Shown here: positions 36,701 to 46,262 of the stretch, piece after piece
How positions within the stretch are numbered: the first letter of the stretch is position 1
Layout: each line of letters begins with the position of its first letter
Assembly: GCA_949152475.1 (NCBI GenBank)
Contig: OX424568.1
Span: 8,407,667-8,471,666 of the forward strand
Direction of reading: 5' to 3'
DNA length: 64,000 nucleotides
DNA from: Terebella lapidaria
Lineage: Eukaryota; Annelida; Polychaeta; Terebellida; Terebellidae
The notes under the pieces: generated by a model
The model's input: only the letters and a program-made list of their open reading frames with translations
Told to the model about the DNA's origin: nothing
Databases searched by the model: none
Translations under genes and position numbers: made by a program

Positions 36701-39700
36701 AAAGGCCATGAGTGTCAAATGGAATATATATGGCACCATTGACAGGCACAAGATGTGGAAAATGGACGCACTTCTGATACATAGTACCAGTGTGAACACA
36801 AGACCGGCAATGTGGAATGCTCTCCTTGACGGGGGCGACGCCCAAAATAAACATACGCCATGGGACTTGCCCAGGAACAAGTGGAGGCAATTCAACCAGC
36901 GGTATTGAAAAACGGGTGGAAATCGGAAGGAAACATGGTAAGGCTCTCCATAACGGGGGCGACGCCCAAAATAACACGCAATTTAATGAGGATTGCCTAT
37001 ATACCACATGGAGAGTAAGTACCAGAGCATAAATAAGAAAGCTACTGTGGAATGACAGTGAATAGAAAAGAAAAACATGTTTGAGGATGTTCCACCCACA
37101 TAGGGGACTAGGAATGATACTTTCCTGTTTCAAGGCAAACAAAATGGCCCCCCGGACCGAATTGTAATACTTCCTGAGGCCAACAGGGTTGAGATGGGTG
37201 CCGTCAGGTGATAAGTATGATGTATCAGTGGCACCCCGGTGCTTCCAAAACTTGATGCCTGGATGGGAGCTAATATCAGCACGTAGCTGTGCATTTAGCG
37301 CATCCACTGTTTGATTGTAGAGGTCCTTTTTTGCCGGTGAGTTGAGGTAGCGTTTGTTTAAGCTACGATGAAATAATTGGCCCACCAGGACCACTTCCAC
37401 AGCAGGACAGCGGCACACAGATTCAGCGAGTGCTAAAATTTTGCGTGATAGGTGCACAGCTGATTCCTGGAGATTCCCACAGTTCAAGCCGGAAATGTCA
37501 TTGCCACCAATCTGCAAGAAGACAATGGACGCCCGAATTGGTCGGAAGGACAGGGCATGGGCCACTTCGTCGATTTTCCATCCACCCCTGCAAACGGATT
37601 CAATGGATATATCCTCCAGACCGAAATTACTGGCGAAGCGGTCAGCAGGCGAGTCGTGTCCGTTATGATGCAGATCAAGCGCCGCGCATAGCCTCCTGAT
37701 GAAAGAGTGTCCCACTAGCAGGCAACGTTCATGCGCGGTATCGGTAGGCGGGAAAAGAACCCTAGACCCACCAGGGCGAGGAAACAAAGGCTTGGCCGCA
37801 CTGCGAGCATACATTTGATGAAGTTCGAACACGGAGAAAGCGTCCAAGCGAAACCAGCTCGTCCAGGATCAAGGTTTAACGGGTGCTATGATACACCGTG
37901 CACACACGCTGTACAGATCTCACATCAAAACACCGTGATTTCAGGGGAAAATCCAAGAAAAAATACAGTCAATGATATCAATTCATATTTCGCAGTGCGC
38001 TGCATTCAAGCCTCGTTTCCGAATGATAAATATTACTACAGCGCCGCCTGGCGAGCGGCCAGGACACACCCTGAGCATTATGACACATTGATTTAGAAAT
38101 CATAGCGGACCCCTGTTTAACAGTAAAAGACATAGTACAACAAAACCCTTACAATAAATGTGATTAATGCCATTAATCCCTAATTTATTTGTACTACTTC
38201 TAATTCATTAGAGTGTTCACCTTGCGGGCCAATTGCATTTTGGGCATTTCGAGACCATATCAACAACGAAAACGCCTTGAGAATTGCACAACACGCTAAA
38301 GTGACGTTACGCGATGAGGTTGGCTGTACGATGCTCCACCGTGTAATCCAGAAACGACGGACTGACGGAAAAAACGAAATAGTAGAGACTCTTCTAGACA
38401 GGGGCATAAACGTGGCAGCGCGTGATTGGGAGGGAAGCACGGCGCGTGATTACGTCACAATACACGGTATGGAAAACGGGGAGGAGCTACGCCAGATCAT
38501 TGACAATCACGTGTTGGAATTGGCCAATAACGATCAGCACTACCAGCTGGAGACGTTCCTATTGGAGGGTTATGATCACGTGCTCGACATACGAGGCACG
38601 AAGAAAAACAAAAGTGCTATGGAGATCGCAGAAGTGAAGGAATTCAAGGAGCTTATTGCACTGTTGGAAGATTGGGACGCATACCGGGTGAGCTTATTAC
38701 ATGTTTTGTGGAATTAACCATTTACAGTGCTATGTACGGGTGCAGTGATACTTGGAAATTTCTACTCGAGAGAAAGGCTATTTATTATTGTTAGAAACTT
38801 ACTATTTCAAGAAGATTCAGTACATCCGGAATAATGAAATAAGGAATAAAATCATATACCCGAATGTACTTGTGAACTATATATTTACTCTAGATTATTA
38901 AAATCTGCATAATAATATAGACTCCATTTATGACAAATTTTCATGCGATTTTGTTTTCATTTCTACAATAAAGGGTAATGAGATAATGACATAAAACTGA
39001 ATTATTTCATTCATCAGGAAGAAAACGAATTGCTGCACCAGTCCGCAAGAACCGGAGACATAGTAACGATCTCAAAACTGTCCGGAGAGAAACGTTGCGC
39101 GATGAGTGAGTAGAATGGTGAATTCTAGGTGCTTCGTGTCCAAGTTTGATAAACTACATATTAAAATGAAACGTTTCAACAGCTGTTCCAACAACATTAT
39201 TAATGATTATAGTGGTAATAATAGCTATTCAGCATTGTCCAGGGTATTGATATATTTGTTTATAGTCGCGCATTTTTGGATACAACTATACCAACAAACT
39301 TTGGCAATGCCATTACTGGTATATTAGTTCATTCAGCAATCATTCTATCGCATATATTAAGATTATGTCATTTCATTGTCATCCACCACCAGGTCGGGAC
39401 AAGGCCGGTCGTACACTGCTACACAACGCCGTACTGTACGAACACGCAGACATCGTGACGTTCCTTGTAGAACAATTCCCCACACTTATCAACACACTAG
39501 ACAATGTAAGTGTTGAGATATCAAAATAATATTAATGCCTAACTTTGTAAATATTTCGCTACTTCAAAGAGAGCCTGAAATAGACAATGTCATTTAGCAA
39601 CTACGAAGTGTACTTCCCAAAATGTATGAATTACAGTCCATGGTGCTTTGGTAAACCCAGACCAAACGTTATGATGAATAGTGGACACCTTCATCACGCG

Positions 39701-41959
39701 AATGCAGCGTAGAATCGATAATGCATAAAATCAATATGAAACTACTATTCATTATAATATCATCCAAATAAACCATGACACACAGTATGGCTGGAAGGTA
39801 TTCACTCTTTCATAGAGTGGATATTTATGTTATAGCATCTTGGTATTTTCGAAAGGAACGTGAATAAACATTAAATAAGCACTTAATGTTGGTTATATTT
39901 TGGACAATACAACAGTCAATCAAATTCATCAGTGCTACGTCACTCATACGTGTACATGGGAAAATTATTTACACTGTTCATCAATACAACACAACCTGCA
40001 ACATGACTATACTGCGATCGTCCGGGATAGGGCACTAAACATTAAACTTCCAGAAATGATGATCACACGACCTGTACATTGCCATCATAGTTTATATATT
40101 GGCCCGCAGTTCAAGCGGACCCCGCTGCACCTCTGTGTCTGCCTCAAGGAGCGACACCTCATGTGGCCAATACTCCAGGACGGCGGGGCGGACCCTAACA
40201 TCGTAGACGTGGTCAGTGCCAACTACGTCATGTTACATCGTATATCATATAACCTCGAGTGATACACAAAGCTTAAGGTTTCGTTTTTTTATTTATTCAT
40301 TTTCAAACGCAAATTTCACCGTAAACGACAGAAGAAAAGTTCATATATTTATGTTTAATTATATTATTTATGGGTAGTCTACTTAATGCAGTTGGTATGG
40401 ACTGATGGTATGATTATTGATCGTATGGTTGAAACAACTAATACTTTTTTTCCAGCACAACATGTCAGTGTATGACTATGTGCGAGAGCTCGAGACGCCT
40501 ACACCCACCAAACACAAACCTCGAGGGCGTCGCTGGCGAGACTACACCGTGAGTCTGGAGAGAGAGAGAGAGCGGAGGGGGTGGGGGGGGGGGGATTGGG
40601 TTCTAATATGTAATTAAAAATGAATATTAAATTTGAGGTTATTTGTCTTGGATGGGTACTGGGGTCAGATCAGGTTTTAATTTGTTTTAGACTATTATTG
40701 GTACAATAGGTTTCCTACATAGTTTCATGTACAAAAAGTCAAAATGGCTAGTATTACTGTATGTACCTAACTAATTCATGAAATCATAGATCTTATTCCA
40801 TGTCCCTCATGTGAACATATTACATGCTATCTGTAGGCATATTGGTGTTAAAATCATATCAATGTGAAGTGCAGAATATCTGTTCGCTGATGAAAGTATA
40901 TTTCATATACATTACTCTATAGAACGCATTATTCCGTTACAGCCGAGTGGTGCAATCGCCCGGGAACGTGCCATGAAATACGGCGTCAAGGCTCTAAGCT
41001 ATGAGCTCCAGAGAGAGCTACTCTCAGCCGTCAAGATGGAATCTCTCTCCGGAGTCAAGGCCATCACGAAACAGTTCAAGGTCAGTGCTTGTAATTATAG
41101 ATCTAACAGGAGTCTAGACAGTAGTATTTGTCACTTGTCATCCTCACATGTCATCCAACAGAAAAAATTTAGATGACAAACTTTTTTTTTATCTTATGTT
41201 GACATCCAAGAACGATTTAACTTCACTAAGATTAGACCTTGCTTTCATGGGCATATGACCATCTTGTGTTTGAGTATACATTCTTTGCATTAGTTTACTA
41301 TATTCATCGGACAGGGAGCAGACTTGTCGTACGATGACCTTGACCTTGCCGTCTTGCAATACTGTGTGGACAACAAGAGAACAGAGATTGCTAAGCACGT
41401 GATCACCGCGTGTAGGGCACGTGCTCATTGTGCGCTCGAGGTTAGTATCACGTGGAACGTGGTGTGTTTGGAGAAAACCCCCAGTATATTATACGGATTA
41501 AATCGATTTAGTGCATTTCAAACTGTACATATGTGCGAAGGTCAGTAATATAAATTATCAGTTGGTGTTTTTGTGTAGATCACAGACCAAGACGGCAACA
41601 CCAAAGAATACACATTGAAGCAGTACTGCAAGAAGAAGGAAAACAAGGAACTGGTTGAGTTCATCCGGGGAATTCCAAAAGACCAGGAAATTCCTCCGGA
41701 AGTGGAACCAGAGCGACCAGAGACTGCGCCACAGCCTGACACAGTGCCACAACCCGTGGCAGAGGTTCCAGATGAGAAGCCAGAGGAGGAACAAGCAGAT
41801 GATAACTGGGCAGCGGAGGCAGAAGACGTACAAGAGTGGGAGGAAGAAGAGCTTCCAGAAATGGAGTCTCCTCGCGCTCCGTCAAAACCGCAGTCTGCAA
41901 AACACGAAGACCAAGCTGGTTCTCCAAATGAGCCCGTTGCACAGGAAGTGACGTCATGA
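24742..41959 (+). CDS. Large ankyrin-repeat protein of three related modules
   Basis: Seventeen coding exons: 24742-24744 (ATG only), 27164-27512, 27660-27740 (weak donor, least certain), 28019-28228, 28579-28725, 29294-29653, 29930-30055, 30442-30660, 30877-31047, 38212-38687, 39018-39105, 39393-39505, 40110-40211, 40456-40548, 40943-41080, 41315-41440, 41579-41959. Phases agree and give 1060 residues. Residues 2-263, 264-555 and about 556-743 are three versions of one module: ankyrin repeats with a GVNVNA/GVDVNARDAEG/GINVAARDWEG signature, then a helical block (KLLRSWCRVN, RWLKSWARVN), then another ankyrin-like stretch. Later repeats include GRTLLHNAVLYEHADIV and TPLHLCVCLKERHLMWPIL. The last about 110 residues are Pro/Glu-rich and acidic. 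No signal peptide, membrane segment or catalytic domain, so an intracellular scaffold is likely. Polyadenylation signal AATAAA at 43020-43025. Orthologue not recognised. Confidence 0.87.
24745..27163. other. First intron of the ankyrin gene
   Basis: 2.4 kb between the donor ATG|GTAAGT and the acceptor CTGTACAG|GAC. AT-rich with no transposon recognised; a TAGGCCTA octamer lies at 25708. A GC-richer patch at 25910-26110 contains ACTTCCGGTT-like words and could be regulatory, but nothing decides this. Confidence 0.5.
31195..31660 (-). repeat. Dispersed about 480-bp repeat, copy 1 (inverted)
   Basis: Recognised by GGGCGAGTTCTA, GATGACGTCATTGGTATTTG, ACTGTGGCAACCGGCA, GGCCGATCATT and TTTGCGTGACAAA. 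The reverse complement appears at 46263-46735, 51560-52030 and 62150-62600. It lies in an ankyrin-gene intron, just before the Ngaro-type insertion. No coding capacity. Confidence 0.85.
31735..32116 (-). repeat. Ngaro split direct repeat, outer copy (B2)
   Basis: 382 bp, matching 32383-32764 without visible difference. It begins TTTATTGAAATGG at the host junction and ends at GGTGGGGGGAACAA. In element orientation this is the distal B repeat. Confidence 0.9.
32157..32388 (-). repeat. Ngaro split direct repeat (A2)
   Basis: 232 bp starting at an A-run before TACAGTCAATGATATC. It matches the A1 copy at 37958-38189 without visible difference and shares TTTATT with the adjoining B1 repeat. About 40 bp of G-rich unique sequence separates it from the outer B2 copy. 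Confidence 0.9.
32383..32764 (-). repeat. Ngaro split direct repeat, inner copy (B1)
   Basis: Second copy of the 382-bp B repeat, lying directly next to the recombinase end of the coding region. Confidence 0.9.
32843..33769 (-). CDS. Ngaro-element tyrosine recombinase
   Basis: 308 codons, part of the retroelement. The C-terminal half shows the tyrosine-recombinase landmarks: an Arg-containing LRVSEFT block, then HSFRIGAATYAMSQG, MGRWSS and a final Tyr in SYIRV. This enzyme inserts the circular DNA intermediate of DIRS-order elements in place of an integrase. It overlaps the preceding reverse-transcriptase frame by a few dozen bases. Confidence 0.88.
   Translation of the reverse strand: MGRPANDLGSPGDSTRKLELIMTSLIQASVSKSTHATYLQAYKLVQSFSARFGYQIPMSPVSASLFVAYLHSYSYSYSTILTYTSALAFFHKLRSYPDPTQNFLVQKSLAGLKKMSPSIDIRLPITINILRSLSMSLSQLSLHVYDCTLYRAMFSLAFFAFLRVSEFTVGNSANHCVSRSDIQVSSSRVLLTLRSFKHSKAPYTVHLSQLPNELEVCPVSAIHAFLAVRPPIPGPLFVNILGHPISRTTFTRLLSTALQFLSLDTSRYKSHSFRIGAATYAMSQGFSDAQIRTMGRWSSNAFLSYIRV
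33703..35556 (-). CDS. Ngaro-element reverse transcriptase / RNase H
   Basis: 617 codons. Reverse-transcriptase blocks include GKFRLIHHLSYP, KTDLDSAFRILPIHP, LPMGLSCSCQMFEKF and HVLDDFLF (the catalytic-site region). An RNase H domain follows with LFTDASKTLGYGA and IIHTDNMSLVHIL. The order RT, RNase H, recombinase matches the DIRS order. Element-encoded, not a host gene. Confidence 0.92.
   Translation of the reverse strand: MAEVNFHIPWQYTETALSFPPHGTGPSSPRKIPQFRPDFALDSTKVESVPPFPVTSPTVVGNVELITVGPIAPANNLSPPNLSPNPLPHTKLPTPVNPQLLHQSLLGYDPVNLSFLINGFVHGFQIPFQGSLQHIEPKNLKSALSNPVIVKQKLQAELSNNRVAGPFSAPPLPNLVISPIGLVPKQTPGKFRLIHHLSYPDGFSVNDGISQIDSRVTYASLDQAIQIIRTLPKGSFLAKTDLDSAFRILPIHPDCYYLLGFKFDSDYYYDKMLPMGLSCSCQMFEKFSTALEWFAKHKLGISQVVHVLDDFLFMATTEKAAQENLDMFIANCLRIGIPISAPKTFGPSTVLTFLGIELDTVGQEARLPLDKVLKAKQLLAQLKFKQKVQLRQLQQLIGFLNYACLVVPPGRPFLRRLIDLTKGIRSPTHWVRLTKQARLDMAAWGIFLDSFNGKAFFLESAWVTNSDLHLFTDASKTLGYGALFRSCWFAGPWPPAWQHLDILVKELYPIVAAVFTWGHLFKNKKIIIHTDNMSLVHILRNSTSKEPQTMSLVRKLVIACLTHNIVIYPVHIPGKTNVLADALSRFNFQEFRARAPWADQQMTSVHPEILPENWNLS
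35433..36551 (-). CDS. Ngaro-element Gag-like protein
   Basis: 372 codons on the minus strand, upstream of the reverse transcriptase. It is Pro/Ser/Thr-rich at the N-terminus, with a central helical region (DKFESQSIVIPSPKQPQLKN, LDEWLQAFFVFVSVY) typical of Gag-like ORFs of DIRS/Ngaro elements. Identification rests mainly on position and composition. Confidence 0.7.
   Translation of the reverse strand: MHVFYLVIRPILLTFLCCRFSMPPQRTSRGRVTQPPPHLTAAITSQKKGKATRGRKAKSSTTRPDAPTAVQIASTSHAGSSTDTTAPVQGAVATTLADQIATAVKEQVSAATQELRDMVTALVQPPPPSTQAEEASVPASGLGSGGVALGPTLPPLLDPASVPSLTSPPGTSTLPGINPDCTSALISDQGHSLLSTLPGVPFNLQDTVDIKLKEQIWSDQYINLASLLRPQGATQTLVTQLSQLDKFESQSIVIPSPKQPQLKNLDEWLQAFFVFVSVYTTKHPSQSAPLMKYGHTILQLSKIGGNWRFYDESFRRLRPVTGWSWAMFQSELWQKSTSTSPGSTQKQPFRSPPTGQVPVLQEKSPNSVRILL
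36660..37847 (-). CDS. Ngaro-element SGNH hydrolase-like protein
   Basis: 395 codons. The N-terminal about 240 residues show SGNH/GDSL-esterase blocks: LLVGHSFIRRL (nucleophile Ser), FLQIGGNDISGL (Gly/Asn), and SPDGTHLNPVG (Asp-His pair). Some Ngaro elements are known to carry a hydrolase ORF; its role is unknown. Here it is the first coding unit, upstream of the Gag-like frame. The C-terminal part has a repeated FWASPP motif matching a short DNA repeat at 36835 and 36960. Confidence 0.82.
   Translation of the reverse strand: MDAFSVFELHQMYARSAAKPLFPRPGGSRVLFPPTDTAHERCLLVGHSFIRRLCAALDLHHNGHDSPADRFASNFGLEDISIESVCRGGWKIDEVAHALSFRPIRASIVFLQIGGNDISGLNCGNLQESAVHLSRKILALAESVCRCPAVEVVLVGQLFHRSLNKRYLNSPAKKDLYNQTVDALNAQLRADISSHPGIKFWKHRGATDTSYLSPDGTHLNPVGLRKYYNSVRGAILFALKQESIIPSPLCGWNILKHVFLFYSLSFHSSFLIYALVLTLHVVYRQSSLNCVLFWASPPLWRALPCFLPISTRFSIPLVELPPLVPGQVPWRMFILGVAPVKESIPHCRSCVHTGTMYQKCVHFPHLVPVNGAIYIPFDTHGLSVPVSVILISEFT
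37958..38189 (-). repeat. Ngaro split direct repeat (A1), upstream end
   Basis: 232-bp A repeat at the start of the element in its own orientation. It ends with TTTATT at 38184-38189, where host intron sequence resumes 22 bp before the ankyrin exon. Confidence 0.9.
40558..40596. repeat. Low-complexity AG/G tract
   Basis: (AG)n followed by a G-rich run just inside the intron after the donor at 40549. Simple sequence only. Confidence 0.8.
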
Positions 41960-43235
41960 ATCCTGTTAATAATTAAAACCCTGTTTGAATCATGTCAGTG
42001 GCAATAACATTAAACTCGTTGTTGTTAAATGCACAGAACATGACACAAGTGTAGGCCTATGTGGTACATGAAACACAACCAAGGCCTAAATCACTTAAAT
42101 ATGATTGCCGCTTCCTAATGTATTAAAACGTAAGATGGATAGAACTGTGAAATATGATTACACAAGCAATACTCTTGTTTGATTGTTAAAAAGAATGTGC
42201 GGCAAAAATGAAATACTCCAATGGACAACAGTTCTTGGATGACAGATAGCAAGTTACGATGAGAACGTTATGATTTTTAATAAGGCTTGAATTTCGTCTC
42301 AGGCGCTCCATAGGTTTTCCCAAGTTTACACGACTTCCGGGCACAGATCAACGCCATGAACACTGAAACGTATTGTTCTCGAAAATATATGTAAAATACT
42401 AGTGGTTTTCCACACACATGAACACGTTCATGATATACTGACGTACATATGGTAAATATTTTATATTCGTATTAATCATAACACGCTTATTAAATTTCCC
42501 CTTACATAGGACCACGATTACGATCGCTGTAAAACAGCGTTCATTCCGATTGCATTCGGTGCAACCACTGTCCGGAAGTGCAAATTAACTGCGGTAAAGC
42601 GGAACTAGTGCGCCGTTCAGTGATACAATAGTACGGCCGGACCGGCCGCACAATGAGAGAAGTTGTACTTTACATAACGTGCCCATGAGTTTGATATTAG
42701 TTCCTATAACGACTCGTGTTAAGGGGTATTTGAGAAGTGTAGGCAAGAACGTTATGATATTAAAGCTATTCTGTGATTCGTTTCCAGTCAGTATATATGT
42801 GTTTCATGCACGTACACGATATATAAAATGACATGAATTCATTTACTCCACGTTGTGTCTTGCAATCATGTGCCAATAGTTTTAGTCTGGCCAACATGTA
42901 CTGTATAGCACAGTATTAAATATGATTTATATGTGTACTAGTGATTATTATCAATTTTATATTATTTTGTTTTATAAAAACCAGTTTATGTAAATGTATA
43001 ACTATACATGCATACGTATAATAAATGTTGTCAAAAAAACGTTTCGGGGATTTTGTCATTATGACACATGTTTGTGTGATTAGGCCTACACCATGATATC
43101 ATAATGCACCAAACAACTTTACAAAAAAACAGAACTTGAAGCGTCGTGAAACATCAAATGCATCTTACAACCATCTTTTAAAACCATTTATGACATTTAT
43201 GTTGAGGAATTTGGTTTTACCTACATCATATAAAC

Positions 43236-44310
43236 TACAGTCATGGCCATAAATTTAAGACCACCCTGGAAATTATGTTTCATTTAGTAGTCAGTCATTT
43301 AAAATTTAACTTGAGTGTAACATATGGTATATTCAGTGCTCGGGAGATATCAAGATAAGATATTGATGGATTGGTCAATTCAAGGGCTCATTTTTTGTAC
43401 ACAACTTGTCAGCCTTTTCACCCCGACACGGTGTTTCGTTATATTTTCATAATATATGACAATTTCTTTGCAAAACTCGTTTAATTGTTTTTCTTAAGTA
43501 ACTTTTCTTTTTAATATTTATTTTTCATTGAAACAAGAAACCTAATTTCAATATTTATTGTGATATTAAACTTTGTTGGTAGGTCCTACACTGACACATA
43601 TGATAAGTTTTTTTTTCACCATATCCACACTGTTTCGCTGAATTTGCATAACTTAAGTGAAAACCGTCCTGACTATGATTATGATCACGTCAATATTATA
43701 TATAACTTGATAGCTGATGACCATATGTACAGTAAGAAATAGCTAAAGGTAAGAAATTAATTTACATTAATCCATTTTAGCTTTGAATTCCATTTTGGCA
43801 CTGCAAAGACATGTTTTCGTCGAAAAATCATTATCATAAGGCTAACATTCCAATATTTTGGGTGTCTTTTTTGCACTTTATCGCCGGCATCTAGCACTTC
43901 GGCATGCACCTGACTAGTTTCTCAGCTGAAATCTGTTGAGGGTATGATCGTCTGATGGTTGTGTCTTGCTAGTTTGTGATACTGGGCTGCACATCTGCTA
44001 TTGTTACCCGTGCGACAACGACACATCTTCACATGGGTTAGGTCTGGATTTTTAGCAGGCCAGTCAATAACCTTGACGTTGTTGTCCATCAAGAACTTCC
44101 TGGCAATCTCTGATTTATGACAAGGCATGCCATCCCGCATGGAGGTGTGGCAGAGTTTGTGAATAGCCAAGTGCAAGTTTTGCTGCAGTTTGTGCTGCAA
44201 TAACCGAAATCAAAGTCATCAACGAAGGGAGCCATGCCTCGTGTCAGCCAAGATGGTCGGACGTCCACTGTTCCAAGCACAAGGATGTTGTTATAAGCTA
44301 CCATATCAGT
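43236..44310 (-). mobile_element. Tc1-like transposon remnant, copy 1
   Basis: Left inverted end TACAGTCATGGCCATAAATT at 43236. Minus-strand transposase debris at 44304-43922 includes MPCHKSEIARKFLMDNNVKV and IDWPAKNPDL, corresponding to the region before the last catalytic acid of Tc1 transposases. The debris is in more than one frame. The right end is missing here because the duplicated segment stops first; the matching right end is at 55585-55617. Confidence 0.75.
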
Positions 44311-44869
44311 CCATAAAATATTGTTTTTATTATTCCAACGAAACAGTGTCTAAGCAGTGCAAAAACTTTATTCCAATTGTTTCATGTATATTACTTACTT
44401 TTGAACTATTATTTATTGCATATGTGTTTAAAAATTATTATGTCATGTAAAATAATAAACAACATTTATCATTTTAGGATTTTGTAAGAATTTCCTCTTT
44501 TTGTACCTACATATATTAAGAAAACTTCTCGGAACAGGGTGTATATAGTGAATACAGGAAACATTGTATTTTAGTGATTAACCTACCAACAAAGCTTAAT
44601 AACCAAAGTTAATATTCAGTAAACACTTGCTGTCTCAATGGCAATTGGAAAAGCATTTTCAAAAGGAAAGTCGTCGGAATGGGTTTTGCAAAGAAATTGT
44701 CATATATTATGTAAATACAAGTAAGCGTCAGGAAATGTAGTAAAAGACATGTGTCGCCTGTTATCAGTGCACAGCTCGATTCCAATGTGGTGAATGGGAA
44801 GTTTATCTGAGTTCATTTGTAGACATACATACTGCAATTATAGTCACTGTTCTGTGAATAACAAGATCA

Positions 44870-45600
44870 GGGACTTTCCCTTTATCTGCCACAGAAGCTG
44901 ATATATAGTCGAAACAGGGTTTGCAAATTTTTTTCACAGATTTTGATCCCAGCCACATTTATTTCTGTGGCAACGAACAGTTACAGAGACACGGCATTAT
45001 CACCACCGTATTCCTTGGGTCAGAAAATATGGGGGTAGACACCAAAATGTTGCTTCAATCTGCCATAGAAGCTGGAATATAGCTATATTCCCCGGGGTTT
45101 TGTTGTGGCCATTTTGGATTTTGAAACAAACAACAGTCATATAGACTCAGCATTATCACCATTGGATTCCTTAGGTCAGAAAACGTGGGAGTAGACACCA
45201 AAATTTTGCTTATATCATCTGCCATAGCAGCTGAATATAGCTGCGAACGTAATATTACGAATTTTCCGAGATTTTGTGGCAGCCATCTTGGATATTGAAA
45301 CAACCAACAGTCACACAGACCCAGCATTATCACCATTGGATTCCTTAGGTCAGAAAACGTGGGAGTAGACACCAAAATTTTGCCTCTATTCGCCATAGCA
45401 GCTGAAATATAGATGGAAACGTGATTTTACGAATTTCCCGAGTTTTCGTGGCAGCCATATTGGATTTTGAAACAACCAACAGTCACAAAGACTCGGCGAT
45501 ATCACCATCAGATTCCTTGGGACAGAAAACATGGGGGTAGATACTAAAATCACCAACGTAGGTGTAGTAGATAACTCGCTAGGTCAATTTTAAGCTATTT
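44870..45600. repeat. Tandem array, 150-177-bp units, copy 1
   Basis: Four imperfect units, each with GGTCAGAAAACGTGGG, TAGACACCAAAAT, CATAGCAGCTG, GCAGCCATCTTGGAT and GAAACAACCAACAGTCAC. Unit starts (GTCAGAAAA-type word) fall near 45021, 45174, 45351 and 45523. Open frames with MANRGKILVSTPTFSDLRNP-like text are read from it and are not genes. Confidence 0.88.
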
Positions 45601-45941
45601 CGCGTATAAATGGCGGCCATCTTGGATTTTTGGGAAAACCCCCCATGGGATTGATGGGGACTTTTTGGTGGGTTGTCTATATGGTCTCCAGAGTCCCTGT
45701 GCAAAAATTCAGCTTTGACACCCGAATATCTACCCCAAACCCTAAATACAGTAGACTATATTCAAAATGGAACAATTTCCAGACCCTTTCCAGACCCAGA
45801 TCAATTCGAAACCCCTATGCGCGATAGCTCGTTAATATAAATTTAACATGCTACATAAACTTAACGTAGTCCGCTACAAACAGTGAGGTAACGGAGAGTC
45901 TAAATTTAAAAGTCATTTCTTGAATATTATTTCTTCAAAAT

Positions 45942-46190
45942 GACATTATTTTATAGAGGAAATGATCAGCATCCTAATACTGAAAAGAAAATAGGGGGTC
46001 ACCGTGCTCGTTTCTTCTACATATTCGATCAAAATCACACATATTGACTTAAAATGACATAAATTCTGGCATTTTTGCACATTTTTTGTCCCTATTCACA
46101 TCTTGCATCGTGTTTTCAATGCGAACATTTACGGTGACCCCCTATTTTCTCTTCAGTGTTAGGATGCCGAACAGTTACTCTATAAAATAT
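45942..46190. repeat. Small foldback element, copy 1
   Basis: Inverted arms: TTTTATAGAGGAAATGATCA...AAAATAGGGGGTCACCG on the left and CGGTGACCCCCTATTTT...TACTCTATAAAATA on the right, separated by about 110 bp. Non-coding, MITE-like. Copy 2 lies near 51236-51485. Confidence 0.7.
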
Positions 46191-46262
46191 ACCATTTTGA
46201 AGCTCTAGATTATGTTGATACAGGTATGTATTTTGAGAAACCCTTCGACCCCCTTCCCTCAC

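Larger units (their letters stand above)
31735..38189 (-). mobile_element. Ngaro-type (DIRS order) tyrosine-recombinase retroelement
   Basis: A 6.45-kb insertion in the intron between ankyrin exons 31047 and 38212, transcriptionally opposite to the host. It has the split direct repeats expected of Ngaro elements: a 232-bp repeat at 37958-38189 and again at 32157-32388, and a 382-bp repeat at 32383-32764 and again at 31735-32116. The repeats share TTTATT at their joins, and no target-site duplication is evident, as expected for recombinase-mediated insertion. Parts in order: SGNH hydrolase-like, Gag-like, reverse transcriptase/RNase H, tyrosine recombinase. The repeat pairs look identical by eye and the long frames are open, so it looks whole or nearly so and young. 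The border lies 22 bp before the next host exon. Confidence 0.92.

Noticed and set aside
31735-38189. Considered as an LTR element
   Set aside because: The repeats are split and permuted (A1, B1-A2-B2) and a tyrosine recombinase replaces an integrase, so it belongs to the DIRS order.
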